Part shown: one piece after another, positions 21,336-38,104 of the stretch
Numbering within the stretch: the stretch's first letter is position 1
Layout of the letters: each line of letters begins with the position of its first letter
From: Chrysoperla carnea
Lineage: Eukaryota; Arthropoda; Insecta; Neuroptera; Chrysopidae
Reading direction: 5' to 3'
DNA length: 64,000 bases
Assembly: GCF_905475395.1 (NCBI RefSeq)
Contig: NC_058337.1
Location: forward strand, 12,884,983-12,948,982
Notes under the pieces: model-generated
What the model saw: only the letters and a program-made list of their open reading frames with translations
Database searches by the model: none
Told to the model about the DNA's origin: nothing
Position numbers and translations under genes: made by a program

Positions 21336-24300
21336 ATTAATAATTTCTTGTTCAGTTCGTTTTTGTCTCAGTTTATCCACCTTCTTGTTCCATACATGTA
21401 ATTGTATTGTTACAAAATTCTTTAAATATACTCCTACATATCTTGAGAGTGACTTCTTGAACCGTTAACTTTATTATCTGTTCTAAATGGTTTACATTTC
21501 TAAATAGCCATTAACATTCCTATCGATCTTTTTCGATTTGTGGCCACCCTGTACATTCGATGTCACAAGTGAATAGCTGAATGTTAATATTTTCAAAAGC
21601 AGAGATTTTTATAAAGAAAAACTTTTCGTAAACCTTATAAAAAAAAAGGTTTCCATATAGAGCCAACTTGAGTAGACAAGCTGTATATTTCATTCAGATC
21701 CAATCATTTTGTTTGAAATTTCGAGAAAATTTAATTTTTTTTAAGTGCGTTTATCACTTTTGCTCTAAAATTAATTATTTTTTATTCGGAACCAAAAAAA
21801 AAATATTTAAATTCTTTGGTTATAAACACTTAGAATAATTCCTGTTTCAAATTTTCGTGTTTTTCTTGCTTATGACTGACTGCTGTGCTGAAAAGTGATT
21901 AGACTTCTAGATTATTATTATATTTTCATTGAACAATTTTATTTAATTTACCATTGAAATATTTTTAGGCAATTTTAGTTGTATAGGCAAAAAGGCTTCC
22001 TAATTTATGAAATATTAAGTATAAATGCGTTTGTAGTGAAATTTAATAGACTAGGAAAGTATGACGTCACAATCAGAGATAGAAATATTTTCAATCAGAA
22101 TATATATTCTACACTTTATGTTAAAAAATAGTTTAACTTCTTAGGTCTTCATAAAAACATTCGCTCCTAGTCTAATAATAGCGTCGAAAAAACGGGCTAG
22201 GTTTTGCGCAACTGAATATCTGGATATATTAAATTTTTGAAAAAAAGTGCTATAACCGTGATACAGATTTTTTTAAATTAATCTTTAAAATGGCTCAGTC
22301 TCAGCAAATTTTTGGTGTCTTTGCAAAAATGTGTATAATCTATACAATTTTTAGCATATTATTAAAATCTGAATATTTAAAAAGAAAAATTTTATTCATT
22401 CCAACCTAACATTAAAGTTTTATTGGCCTCCGATTCAGGGCAGAATTAACCATTAGATAGAGTAAGCAATTGCCTAGGGGCGCCGGGGAATTATTAAAAG
22501 AGAAAAAGATAAATTTGTACGAGAATGGCAGCATTCAACGGCGCGCAAAAATGGTTAACGAAGACTTATAAAAATAGGGAGAAAAGACAAAAGATTCCGC
22601 CCAAAAGCAGAAGGTAGTTTTCGAGCTACAAGTGATCAAAGATCTACATATATTATGGTTATAGTATATGACTACCAACTAACAAGACACTACATTTAAT
22701 ACAACTATACTATACACACTATACACACACACACACACACGTACCACACACGGTAGTCATATACTCTAAATATAATATATGTGTAGCTTTAATCGCCTGT
22801 AGCTAGAAAACTATTCTTTAAAAAATTTTGCGAAGAACTTTTTGGGCGGTTTAAAAAAGTTTCTCAGGAATCCATTTTCCTATCCAACCGTACGGGGTCC
22901 TTTGTATGGGAAGGGCTCGCACAAAGAGATGCTGAGGTGATTTGACCAATGTACCAATTTAAAGTTGTAGATAATAAAAGTAATAACCACAAGGTTTTAG
23001 TAAAAAGTGAGCGGTTTACTTCATTTTCCTTAATATGTTACATCTTTGCCTGTACTATAATAAAGAATCTCCTAAAATCACCATGTAATTATCTTCCATT
23101 GTAAACGAACTCTTCTAAAAGGTATCCAGGTACAGATCCAGGAATGTTTTGAATTTTGTGATTAAATAGAATTAAAGAATTTAGTCAACCGCAAGTAAGT
23201 CACTTACAGTTACGCTATTAATTGTTATTTTGTTATTTTTGTGATTATTTGTTAATTTTGATAAAAATAGTTTTAAGTTAATTCAAACTCATATTTTTCA
23301 AGTATTAAATTGAAATAATGTATTACTACTACACGATAATAAAAACTTTATCATAATAATAAATCACATTTGTTTTTCTTAAATATTTGAAACATTTTAG
23401 CCCAGTCTTACTAGGGGTCAAGATAATAAGCTGAATGTTTGTATATAGTTTCATTTTGCCGTTCTAAAAATATCATACAATCTCATGTCAGCGTCGGTAA
23501 GTTATTTAAGGTCAAAGTTAAAAAAATCGGTTTTTTGCGATTATCTCGGTTTCTATTGCTCCCATGATGTTACCATTTATTATTTATAAAATTTGTAACA
23601 GATTTTATTTGAAACATTTGTTCATGCGCTCAAATGTTTTTGAGATAAAGGGCGACGAGCGCCATAATTGAAGTTCACTCACTGACTGATCTATACAAAT
23701 TCTAAGGGACTGCTAGAATTGCTAGAAAGATGCGGTTTTTGTCATTCGACGCGAATTTGCAACTCTGAGATTTTCGGGGAGGGGGGAGGGTTTATATGCG
23801 TTGCGATGTCGGTAAAAAAATTTTTTGTTAATTTGAATTTATTTCATGTCGATTGGTGAATATTTTTGGGGGTGTTGGTTTTTTTCGATTTTACAGGGGG
23901 TTTAATAAAAACATTGAAGTTTTTCGATTTTCCAGTTTTTTTTCTTTGCACCTTCGGATGTTTAAATTGACCGGAAAAATTCTCATTTATGTCCTTTATA
24001 AGCAGGTAAATTTTTAATACCCCTTACGGTGTTAAATTTATATAGATTTGAGCTGTTAAAGTTTGCATCGCAAGGGTAACTTTCGTAGGATTCATTTGGA
24101 AAACTAATATTCATATTCATTAGTTAAAAGAATCACAAATATTTTCCTATAAAGAAAATTATAACAAGCGGAACTCGTTTTCCATTTAAATTGATGAAAT
24201 GAATGGCATTTGTGTTATTTCTTCTAAAAGTGATTTCCTATAAATGATAACTTTATACATCAGAGCTTGCGTCAAATCTGGTATTTCTGATTTTTTGGTT

Positions 24301-24470
24301 GTTTATGATGTTGGCTCAATGAATAATCCAAGTTTGTGACCTCGAGCACCGAACGCAACTTTGTCAAAAATCGAAGAAACCGTGAAAATTTTATCTTTTT
24401 TTCATATTTTGACGATTACAACCCAAAAGGACTAGTTTTTGATAGTACCTATTTCAAGAGGTTTTTAAAG
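21336..24470. other. Gene-free repeat-rich region
   Basis: No gene is supported. About 21545-21650 matches 28145-28255 (CATTCGATGTCACAAGTGAA, then GAATGTTAATATTTTC). About 22600-22850 is an inverted repeat (CCGCCCAAAAGCAGAAGG and CTACATATATTATG on the left, their reverse complements on the right) with a short CA repeat in its loop. The rest is AT-rich with G-runs near 23790. Confidence 0.55.
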
Positions 24471-25160
24471 TTCACTAAATTTGCTACAATATGAGACTAG
24501 AATTGTCTATGTAGACCTATTAGTTTCCGAGGTAAAGCCTTTCAAACTTTATGATTTTTTCGAACTTCACAACTTTTTGCAATATCTGTCGTTCTGTATT
24601 AAAATTTCGGCTTGTTTCAGATTTACGAGCGGTTACGAAGGGTCAGGGTAAAAATTCATTCAGAAAGACAGAATATTCCAAAAAATTGTTTGAAAAAATT
24701 ATTCACTTTGAAAGGCTTTATCTCGAAAACTATTAGGTCTACAGAAACTATTCTAGTCTCATATTGTAGGAAATCTAATCTAGTTTTGAAAAAATCCTGA
24801 AGAGGTACTATCCAAAAAGAGCCCTTTAGGTTTATACTCACCAAAATATGAAAAAAAGCCGAAATTTTCACGGTTCAATTCTGTTTTTGACATATTTTAA
24901 AAGCGAAAAGTGGGAGAGTGATAAAAGTTTTTACAAAACAATAAACCAGGACTTAAACGAAAGCAGTTTAAGTTTTCCAACGATACATAAAAAATTTCAG
25001 TGCGATGATTATTTCAAAAGATACAGGATTTTAAATTCAGAAGTGCCAATTTTGCTTAGAAAGCGAATATCTTGGTCCAAAAAGGTCGTACGCAAATTTT
25101 TACATCTCATTTTCAAGATAAATAAACAAGCGAGTGGTCAAAACAAATTTGTTTAGAACT
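24471..25160. mobile_element. Foldback element R12
   Basis: Arms of about 80 bp, 24485-24565 and 24695-24775, are inverted copies (CAATATGAGACTAGAATTGT on the left, CTAGTCTCATATTGTAG on the right). The right half recurs at 33310-33495 (CAGATTTACGAG, TGAAAGGCTTTATCTCG). The several overlapping open frames at 24551-25156 show no known protein pattern and I treat them as chance. Confidence 0.6.
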
Positions 25161-25424
25161 TTGGTACGCATTTTATGGTAGGGGAGCTGGTGACAGATTT
25201 TATGTCATTATTTTAGCAAGGTTGAGAACACTGGCCCAATACATCTTATCGATAGTACTGGCCCAATACATGAATAAGCTATTGGTTTTTCAAACCGTAC
25301 GCGTTGCGGGAAAATAAACCAGTCCGGCCGCGGGGAAAGAAGGCAAAACTTATTTTTAACGATTAATTCAAGTCAAAGAATTGAGAAAATGTAAGTCTTC
25401 CATTCGAAATATGTTTTAAAATGC

Positions 25425-25756
25425 GTCTTCCCAGGTGGTAGACATTCCAAAAATAATTCTACAAATAATGTACAAATTGACCAAGGTTGAGCTTTTGTCA
25501 ATAGATAAACTAGTTGGCATAATAAGTAAAAGGAAAATCATAGTCTTCCATTAAATTAAAGTTGCAAACATCGTCTTCCTAGGTGTTAGACATTGAAAAA
25601 AAAATTTTTTAATGTAAAAATTGACCAAGATTGGGATTTTGTCGGTAGATAGTTGGTGTAATACGTAAATGGAACATCATCTTTCCGGGTGTTAAAAATT
25701 TTAAAATGTACAAATTGACCAAGGTTGAGCTTTTATTAGTAGATAATTAGCGTAAT
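25425..25756 (+). repeat. Degenerate tandem repeat, about three units of 100-150 bp
   Basis: Each unit carries a TCTTCC...GGTG motif followed by TACAAATTGACCAAGGTTGA and a GTAGATA...TAGTTGG-like stretch. Unit starts are near 25425, 25573 and 25677. The rest of 25160-26090 has no gene. A TATCGATA octamer lies at 25247-25254. Confidence 0.65.
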
Positions 25757-26122
25757 AATTATATATAATTAATACTTCGGTTGTGTATAATAAATAAACA
25801 ATAGTGAGTTAAATTTTGAATTTAATACACCAAAAAATATTCGCTCGCCCAGCCCCTGATATAAAAGTAGTCCTAAATCATCGGTCCAAAAAAAAAAAAC
25901 TATGAATGTTTTTCGATCTGACTCACCGTTATCAATTAAGCGGTTAAGGTCAGAAAAAATAATACAACAGTTAAGCTATTGTTTTTAAAAATGCGACACT
26001 TTATTTTTATTGCTTGACTTTTGTCAAGCACTTAAAACATGTTTTAATTGTTTGTCATTTTTATTCCGAAGTGTACTGATGCATAATTCGAAATACATCG
26101 GTAAATTGGAACAAAGCTATTT

Positions 26123-26130
26123 TTTCCCGC
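26123..26130 (+). promoter_or_regulatory. E2F-like site upstream of PCNA
   Basis: TTTCCCGC matches the E2F consensus TTTSSCGC. It lies about 480 bp before the PCNA start codon. As an 8-mer in AT-rich DNA it could be chance; its support is the gene it precedes. Confidence 0.4.
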
Positions 26131-26317
26131 TTAAATTTTGAAACATACAATTTTATTCTTATATATAAATAAATCAAAACCATTTTTATATAAAATTTTT
26201 TAATATTTACTGTTGATTTTCGCAATTTTTTTTTTTAAACGAGAGTTCAAAAAAAATTTTAAACCTTGTATAAAAAAAATTGTGAAATAACCACTACCAT
26301 CTGTTTTTGGAAAACAG

Positions 26318-26322
26318 CCAAT
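26318..26322 (+). promoter_or_regulatory. CCAAT box upstream of PCNA
   Basis: CCAAT in the context CAGCCAATGAG fits the extended NF-Y consensus. It lies about 285 bp before the PCNA ATG, between the two E2F-like sites. Confidence 0.4.
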
Positions 26323-26492
26323 GAGAACACTTCCCACTCAATTACAAACTTCAACTTTACAAAAATTGGATCATGAAGTTTGTTGGTATAAAGCTGTCTT
26401 CGTTTGAATTACACAGTTTTTAATCGTTTTACCAATTGATCCAAACTTGGTTAGTAAATTTATTAAAACGCCTGAAATAATTATTCATTATT

Positions 26493-26500
26493 TTTCGCGC
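26493..26500 (+). promoter_or_regulatory. E2F site in the PCNA proximal promoter
   Basis: TTTCGCGC is an exact match to the E2F consensus TTTSGCGC and lies 107 bp before the PCNA ATG, where a proximal promoter element would be. PCNA is a known E2F target in animals, so S-phase control is likely. The CpG-rich core stands out from its AT-rich surroundings. Confidence 0.65.
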
Positions 26501-26594
26501 GTTTTGACAGAGTTATTCGATTACTGAACCAAGGCGGGTGCAAGTCGTTTTTAAATTTGGTGTTGTGTTTATTTTGTTCATATTAATAATTTAA

Positions 26595-30790
<4,196 letters not shown>

Positions 30791-31140
30791 GTTATTTATC
30801 ATCTCTCACGTTCTTTTGGTTGATTACATTTTTGTTTAATTATAATAATTAAGAATCTTCGTCAATGTATTTTTATAGCTACCGTATAATATTTGTATAA
30901 TTATAATCTAATGCCCATTTTAATTATTTAATTTTTTAGTATTAAATAAACATCTTTTTCATTTATTTTTGTGTGTTTATTTTTGTACAGGGAAAGTACT
31001 TATGGGTTTCGATTCCCAGTCGATTTTTTGTTGAAACTTTGGGAAAACGTTCTCCTTAAGAGTTTCAATGAGTCCAGGGGCCGGCCAATAATAATGGATT
31101 GTTTCCGTGTAATTAGAACTCCAGTGTTTATATGAATCTG

Positions 31141-31196
<56 letters not shown>

Positions 31197-32520
31197 GATG
31201 AATCTGGAGGAATGTTTCTAATTCGACAGAGGAAAATATTTTGGGCTCCCAATTTAGTTTTTCAGTCACTCATACCTAAGAACATTATCTATCTAACTAA
31301 AAATAAGAGTACAAATTTAATTCAAAAATTTGAAATATCTTGAGAATTTTTTTTTTTTTTTATAAAAAAATAACAATAATTTACCCGTCACTCAAGAGAT
31401 AGGTCGTAATGGTTCAAGGGATAGCAGTTATAGTTGTGTTAAATGGGCGAGCTAGCGAGTGGCTTAACCGGTCTTGGAGGGTGGGCTAAGCATAATATAG
31501 CTATAACTAGCTGGACCTGTACGAAATTCCGCTCCGGTAGTTACCGTAACCCGTGGCCACCCCGTATCCATGGCTAAAAACAACAATACAATAAATTTCG
31601 TAAAAAAGAGGTGAGAAAAATCAATAGTTCTTAAATTAATATTAGGAGAAGATGTATTAAAAATAGTAATTATGTCTAGAGCAAAGACAGCGAACCAATG
31701 GCACGCGACACATTATTTTGAGCACGCCTCCGATCACAAAGTTCACTATGAAATAGTATGTAACGAACGAACGCGAGTGATCCTACGAACACACGCTCAT
31801 TTGTATAGTAGTTACATCGTCGACTACAATTGGCATTTTGAAATAATGTCACGGGTTTGTTAACAGATCACAAATCTGTTAGTCAAAAAATCGAACTAGA
31901 ACAAAAAGAAGTAATTCCAAATGCAATGAAAGATAGAAATAAACAGTCGACGTCTACGCTTAAGTATAATGGCAAAAATCAAAACAATAATCTTGGTCGG
32001 CGGAACCTCCTCCCACCCCTTGACATCACATTGTGTGTAACAGCGTAAGAGTATTTGGTGTGGGTGAAGGTTTCTAAAAATTCACTTTTTACATTAAAAT
32101 GAGACACCTTCACGTTTGGGGAAAGGGTAGGGGGTAGGACTGTGGCCATAGTTGTATTAAACTGTTGATATTGATGTTCGATTAATATAATTACAAAACC
32201 TTGTTTCGGCTACTTTTTTACATTTCGAGTAACTTTGTCTACTTTTGATCGGCTGTATCTCGGGCACTAATGAGTCTAGAAAATTCTTTTAAATACCAAA
32301 TTTTAGCAAATTTAATGTTCTACAACTTTGTAACCGACTAAAGAGTATGAAATTGGCTTAAGTAACGAGATATAAGCGAAAAACTGTAAGAAGTCCGAAA
32401 ATTTTGGTGTTTTTGCCCCTCTCCCTCGGGTTAGCACAGGGTCCTCAAGGTCGAAAACTTATAATAGACATCATAGAGAATACCCAAATAGCCTGTATTA
32501 TTCGCCTAGTCTAAAACTAT
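30791..32520. other. PCNA 3' flank and gene-free region with a TA microsatellite
   Basis: 31142-31190 is an uninterrupted (TA)n of about 24 units. The frames at 31672-31863 and 31857-32048 have ordinary composition but no recognisable motif, and I do not call them. The rest carries nothing I recognise. Confidence 0.5.
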
Positions 32521-33275
32521 TTTGATGGAGGAAAGACAGTGTAAAGAAATGAAAATAGTTATTTAAAATGACTATAATCAATTTTATTTATTTACAATTA
32601 AAATATACAGTAAAATAATAGGCACAATATTAAAAAAAAAAAAATACAATTTCAAAACAACTAAAATAGAGTTTTTTTTAAATCATCACAGTTTGTTACA
32701 TTTTACGTTTATTTTTTAATTTTAACCAAAAATTAAATTTGTAATGAATGCATAATTTGGTATATTCAACACAATCAATTTTAAGTGGGGAAAAATTACA
32801 CAAGTTTCATAAAAATTCTTACGTATACCTTAATAATAGTATACACTCACTCATTGAGTGATATGATTAGATCTCACATCTTATAATCAATCTTTTAAAA
32901 ATTTATACTTCGAAATTATATTTGAATAAAATATAGTTCACACTTTTTTCATGCGATACAATATTTAGTACTTAATTTTTGGAATTCCATGATAAATAAA
33001 TATAACGAAAATTATTTTGGAAAATTTCCACTATATTTTATATTTTTTTAAATTTTAAATTAATTAAAATAATTATTTTGATAATGGCCGTAATGGTTGA
33101 AACAATTGTAACAATATTATTTTAATTTAAAATAATATTAAAAAATATAGTGGAAATTTTCAAAATAATTTTGTTTTATTTATTTATCATGGAATTCCAA
33201 AAATTAATGTTCAAAAAAATTAATTAGTACTTTTACTCCAAACTAATCCTATAAAAAGTTTTAAATATAAAGTTT
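32521..33275. repeat. AT-rich foldback
   Basis: About 32970-33060 and 33140-33215 form inverted arms (left TTTTGGAATTCCATGATAAA and GGAAAATTTCCACTATAT; right ATATAGTGGAAATTTTC and TTTATCATGGAATTCCAAAA). The centre is A/T-only over long stretches. No gene is present. Confidence 0.6.
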
Positions 33276-33795
33276 TTGGATAGTTTCATGATAGTTTTGG
33301 AATCATGGCCCAGAAACACACATCAGACCTTGATATCAGATTTACGAGGGGTTACGAAGAATCAGGATCAAAATTCATTTAAAACGACAAAATATTGCAA
33401 AAAATTCCCAAATTCGAAAAAAATGCTAAACTTTGAAAGGCTTTATCTCGGAAACTATTGGGTCTACAAAGACAATTCTAGTCTCATATTGTAGTAAAGG
33501 ACTCCGCAATATTAGATAGGAAAATGACTTTCTGTGAAACTTCTAACCCACTTTAAAATTTTCTTTAGGTCATTCTGATCAAAAGTTCTCACAGCCACAA
33601 ATTTTAAACGAGTAATTTTCGAGTTACGGGCAATCAAAGTTACGAATATGTTATAGTTTTAGTACCTATATGACTAGGAAAATGGCTTTCCTTGAAACTT
33701 TTTCAAACATCCTCCAAAATTTTAGATTGGATTATAAAAAGTTTCACAGAAAGCCATTTTCCTATCTAATATTGCGGGGTGTTCTTTAATTGATA
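33276..33795. mobile_element. R12 fragment abutting a second foldback element
   Basis: 33310-33495 matches the right half of R12 at 24620-24775. It runs into an inverted-repeat element at about 33497-33790. That element's left end reads GGACTCCGCAATATTAGATA and AGGAAAATGACTTTCTGTGA; its right end reads TCACAGAAAGCCATTTTCCT and ATCTAATATTGCGGGGTG. The open frame at 33276-33494 belongs to the repeat. Confidence 0.6.
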
Positions 33796-34887
33796 GTAGA
33801 AAAGTACACTACTCAATTAAGCTTATCAAGACATAGGAAAAAGCATTTTACCAAAACGTATTTTCCGAGATAAGTAAGCAAAACAATAAAGTAAAAAAAA
33901 ATTCCAAAAAGGCCATTTTCAAAGCTGAAAAACGAGGCAAAGTTGAAAATGACTCTTTTGGAGTTTTTCCAAACATTAAATTGTTTATATCTCAAAAACA
34001 GTGAACCTTACGAAAACATCACAAACGGCCTTTTTTACGTGAAATGACCCATAGTGGAGAAAGGGATATATAAAAATTAGAGAAATGGGATTTCTGGCAA
34101 CATCTGGAATATAGTAAAGAGTAATAATAATATAAGATTTTCTGAACAAGAATCAATTGACAAAATGTGGCCCTCTCATTTTGCAAACTCAAATACCTCC
34201 AGCTCCTGCTCTATGAAAGGACGTCGTTTATTATGGAGGTGCTTCATATAATCAAAGAAAGTGAGATAATTTGATAACTAAATTCCACGATAAAGACAGC
34301 AAATTGTTTTTGTTTTATTTCATATAAACTGTCAAATAAAATTATTTGATGTTTTTTTTTTTGGTAGTAAATTTTGATTTAAGTCACTCCTCCTCCTACT
34401 ATGGCAATACTAAGACTACGATATACCTGTAATAAGTGCTCTGTAGTTGGATAAATTTATTGATTTGTTTACTTATCTCATAAAGTACGAAATTTGATAG
34501 AAATAGTGTAATTTTCTGAAGTCAATTAAAGAACATCCTGTATACTAAAAGTACAAATTTAATAAAAAATAATTTAAAAATTATAAATTATAAAGCCTTG
34601 GTCTACTCTGCTCGCACATCTTTTAAATGGACGGTGACACCTTTCTTTTGCCATTGCTTTTACTTTCAAATCAAATCAAAAAGTATTTTTTTCTTTTGTA
34701 TTTTTTTATTCTAAGTGAATTCTATTTAAATCTATTAAAATATGTCAATTATTGGGATTTCTCCTTAAGAACAATGTATTAAAATGTAAACTTTAATATT
34801 AAACAATTATTTAAAGAACACGGTTTAAAAATTTCAAAATTTATTTATAAGCAGTAGGACTACTTATAAACAAAGAATGAAGCCTTA
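33796..34887. other. Gene-free AT-rich stretch
   Basis: I see no gene, RNA or structured repeat that I can support here. A GTCAATTAAAGAACATCCTGTATA-like end near 34522 resembles the end of the foldback at 33790, so an older copy may be present. Confidence 0.4.
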
Positions 34888-35659
34888 AGATCTTTCCAGC
34901 ATTGTATTTGTAGTTGCAGTTGCAGTTCAGAATTGAAAAGTAAAGTGTTCACTTTTGCACTGCAGAGCAGTGCACTTACCGCACGTAAAATTGAAAGAAA
35001 CATTTTAAAAATTCAGCTAAAACACAGAGTTCGTTGCGTGGACATAAGACAAAAAACAAAAGTCAGAGACGTTGCGGTGAGTATTCGAGCTTTGAAGTGG
35101 CGTTAAGCGGGACACAGCATTGTACAATTTGGACGCCTTATAACTGTATCAGAAAAAAAAGTCGACAGCACAAACGTTGGAGCGACGATCTGATCAGAAC
35201 AGAGTAGTTTCAAAAGGGGCTGGCCTTTGCCCAATTATTAAGACAATAATAGGCTTATTATTATTTGCAGTTCCCATGCTAAAACTATGGTCTAACCCAC
35301 TTTTCGATAGAATTTAACAAATTTTTTTTCACAGACTAAGGATAGGGCTTACTACTAAATCCCAAAAAATTAAAGTTCCAGAAATTTTGACCAATTTGCG
35401 TCAAAATTTCAACTCTTTACGTCAAAACATTCCTTTCAACTCTTCTACTTTTTTTTTATATAATTTTGTCGAGAGAATTTTTTAATATCGTAAAAAATAG
35501 CTGGGGGGATACTGAGTTTTAGATACTTTGACTCTTTTACGCGAATTTTGCAACTGATTATCTCGCGATCTAAACATTATTCACAGCTAATATTATTCTG
35601 AGTCTGTGAAAAAAAATAGGCCAAATCTGTCGACAAGTAATTTCATGCTGGAAATACCT
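34888..35659. mobile_element. R4 MITE copy 2, interrupted by an insertion
   Basis: The TA-flanked ends AGATCTTTCCAGCAT and ATGCTGGAAATACCT belong to R4. About 34925-35262 is absent from the other copies and is therefore a later insertion. Sequence similar to the other copies resumes at ATTTGCAGTTCCCATGCTAA. Confidence 0.75.
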
Positions 35660-36305
35660 TAATCTATTTGAAAAGGAAGCCGTACTATCTTAAACTAAAG
35701 AAAAATTTACAAACCACAGGCTATAGAATTAGTTGGAATTTTAGATATTTTTTCATTGAAATAAAATAAATTTTTAATTTTTAAATAGAATAAGTAAATA
35801 AGATTCTCTATGAAAGCTTATGCTTCTACTATCACAGTAATATTATTGTATAATCTCAAATCAACAAAACTACTTTTAAACTGAATAAAAATTTTAATTC
35901 CATTCAAAAAATATTCAGCTTGTTTTTTTTTTAATTTTCCTTCACTTTTACCTATTTTTGATTTCCCCATTTTAATTCCCCAAAGGAAAATGTGCAATCA
36001 AAAAGTAACAAAGAAAAAAAACGTGCTTGCATACCTATGTCGAGAACAGATTTTAAAAATAAGTACGTATTTTTATTTATAAGTTACAAAATTTTATGCT
36101 TAATACACAATACCACTCATTGGTCAACAAATTTTTATTCGTCATGCGAATTTTTCCGCCGTCATATAAAGTAATATTTCTTATGGAGTTCATGTACTGA
36201 ATCCGAATCAGACTTTGTTTCACTACGTCAAATCCATTCCAAAATTTTTTTAAATAACTTATTTTCCCTCTTAATACCTTGAATTCGCCCGAAAAAACTG
36301 TCAAA
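35660..36305. other. Gene-free stretch
   Basis: No gene or clear repeat is seen. The open frames at 35992-36174 and 36077-36304 overlap on opposite strands and have no recognisable features. Confidence 0.4.
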
Positions 36306-37325
36306 ATTGGGAAACAGCATCGATTTTAGTGAAACTTTCCGTACCGTGTTTATAGGACCCCAAGGAACATTCAGCCAACTTAACATAGTCATAAAGGGCA
36401 TAGGGCTCTAGCGGGGTTATATGTGGTCCAAATTTTTTTGAAATGCTTATTTTGGCTTAAAATTATCATCTAGTAGGTATTTTCGGTCACTGAATATATC
36501 AATCCGATGTCAGATCATACGAATTCTGTTACGTATTCCAAAAATCGTGATTCGATGTGCGTTTACGCGGATTCTGTCCATCTTCCGAAAATGGTGCCAC
36601 TTTTTTGGCACAAAAACTGCAAATTCAATATTTATCGTTCAAACTGTTTTCTAGAAGGTATAATTGATTCCTAATTACGAATTCGATGTCATATTACATG
36701 AATTCTGCCATGTCTACCGAAAATCGTCCTATTTTTTTTACACAAAAACGGTAAACTAAATATTTATCGTTCAAACTGTGCTATAAGGGGTATTTTTGTT
36801 CGCTGATTACGAATCATAGAATCCGTGCAATCGGACATTGGATTCATAATCAGCGGTCAAAAATATCTTCTAGAGCAAAGTTTTGAAGATAAATACTCCT
36901 GTTTGTCGTTTTTGCGTAAAAAAGTGAAATTCTTGGCCAAAAAGGCACGATTTTCGGAATACGTGACAGAATCCGTTAATCTGACATTAGATTCGTAATC
37001 AGCCATCAAAAATACCTCCTAGATAACAGTTTGGATGATAAATACTTTCCTTTGGATGATAAAAAGTGGAATTTCGGGTAAAAAATGGCATGATTTTTGA
37101 AATACGTGACAGATTTCGTGTAATCTGTAATGATATTCGCATTCAGCGACCACAAATACTAATCAGATGACAGTTTTAAGCCAAAATAAGCATTTCAAAA
37201 AAATTTGCCCATAAAACTACATATGCCCCCTTATAACTAGGTTTAGTTGGCTAAATGTTCCTTGAGGTTTTATAAACACGTTACAAAAAGTTTCATTAAA
37301 ATCGATGCTGTGTTTCATCTTTTCC
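36306..37325. mobile_element. 1-kb palindromic foldback with internal repeats
   Basis: The outer arms of about 170 bp are inverted copies: left ACAGCATCGATTTTAGTGAA and TGAAATGCTTATTTTGGCTT, right AAGCCAAAATAAGCATTTCA and TTCATTAAAATCGATGCTGT. The interior consists of degenerate units of about 125 bp. Each has CTGATTACGAATC, a GAATTCTG block, and AATATTTATCGTTCAAACTG. The units point one way up to about 36820 and the other way from about 36840, so the whole element is a palindrome built of internal repeats. It has no open frame of note. Confidence 0.8.
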
Positions 37326-38104
37326 TATGTATCCCGGCTTATTAGTTGTACTATCTAATAACAAATCATAAAGGATATATAATCAGTCTTGCAAAAAATA
37401 TTTTCTTAAAAATATTCACATTCAAATACATATACTTTTGTTTGTTTTTGAAACTAATGTAAAATCAGGGTCGAATAACTAATTTTTTTGATAATGAATC
37501 GATTTTGTTCGTAATTGCATTTAGAAAAAGCTCCCTAAATTAGATTGTGATTCTTTCCTATTCCCTTTTACGGAAATTCGTGTATAGAAAAAAACAAATT
37601 TTTTCACATTTCAGATACAATCTCTGGAAAATCTGACAAAGAGAAATTCTGATTTTGGATTCAATACGTAGAGATCTGCAGTAAAGTATATTTAAAAATT
37701 TAAACGATCAGCTATAATTCATAATTTGGGAAAATTATCATGTACTTTTTAAATAAATTTTAAAATTAGCATCTTATATAAAATTTGTACAATGTTACTA
37801 TACAGTAATATTTTGTTTGAATTATCTTGGCAAAAACATTTCTTCTGGTATTTATAAAGTACTCTATATTGTAAAAGCACTACGTTTAAGTTATTACATT
37901 ATGTATTAGGTTACATGCTTTTATAATGTTTTTTTTTATTGTATACATCATAAAATTTAATTTTTTGTGCTTTCCGCTTGACACGACGCTACACTCTTTA
38001 AAAACAATAACTATTTTAATATTACTGAGAGTATTTTTTCTCCACTAGTTCAGTTCCATTCGATTATCTACTTCAAAATAGCTGAAATCATTGATGTATC
38101 ATTA
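37326..38104. other. Gene-free stretch
   Basis: AT-rich DNA in which I recognise no gene or structured repeat. Confidence 0.4.

Noticed and set aside
24551-25156. Cluster of overlapping open frames on both strands
   Set aside because: They lie in a foldback element whose arms recur at 33310-33495. The peptides carry no family signature.
31672-32048. Two overlapping-end open frames suggestive of a small gene
   Set aside because: No recognisable motif, no supporting splice context, and frames of this size are expected by chance.
34888-35659. Possible separate gene in the 340-bp insertion in R4
   Set aside because: No open frame or motif. The stretch is best explained as a later insertion into the MITE.
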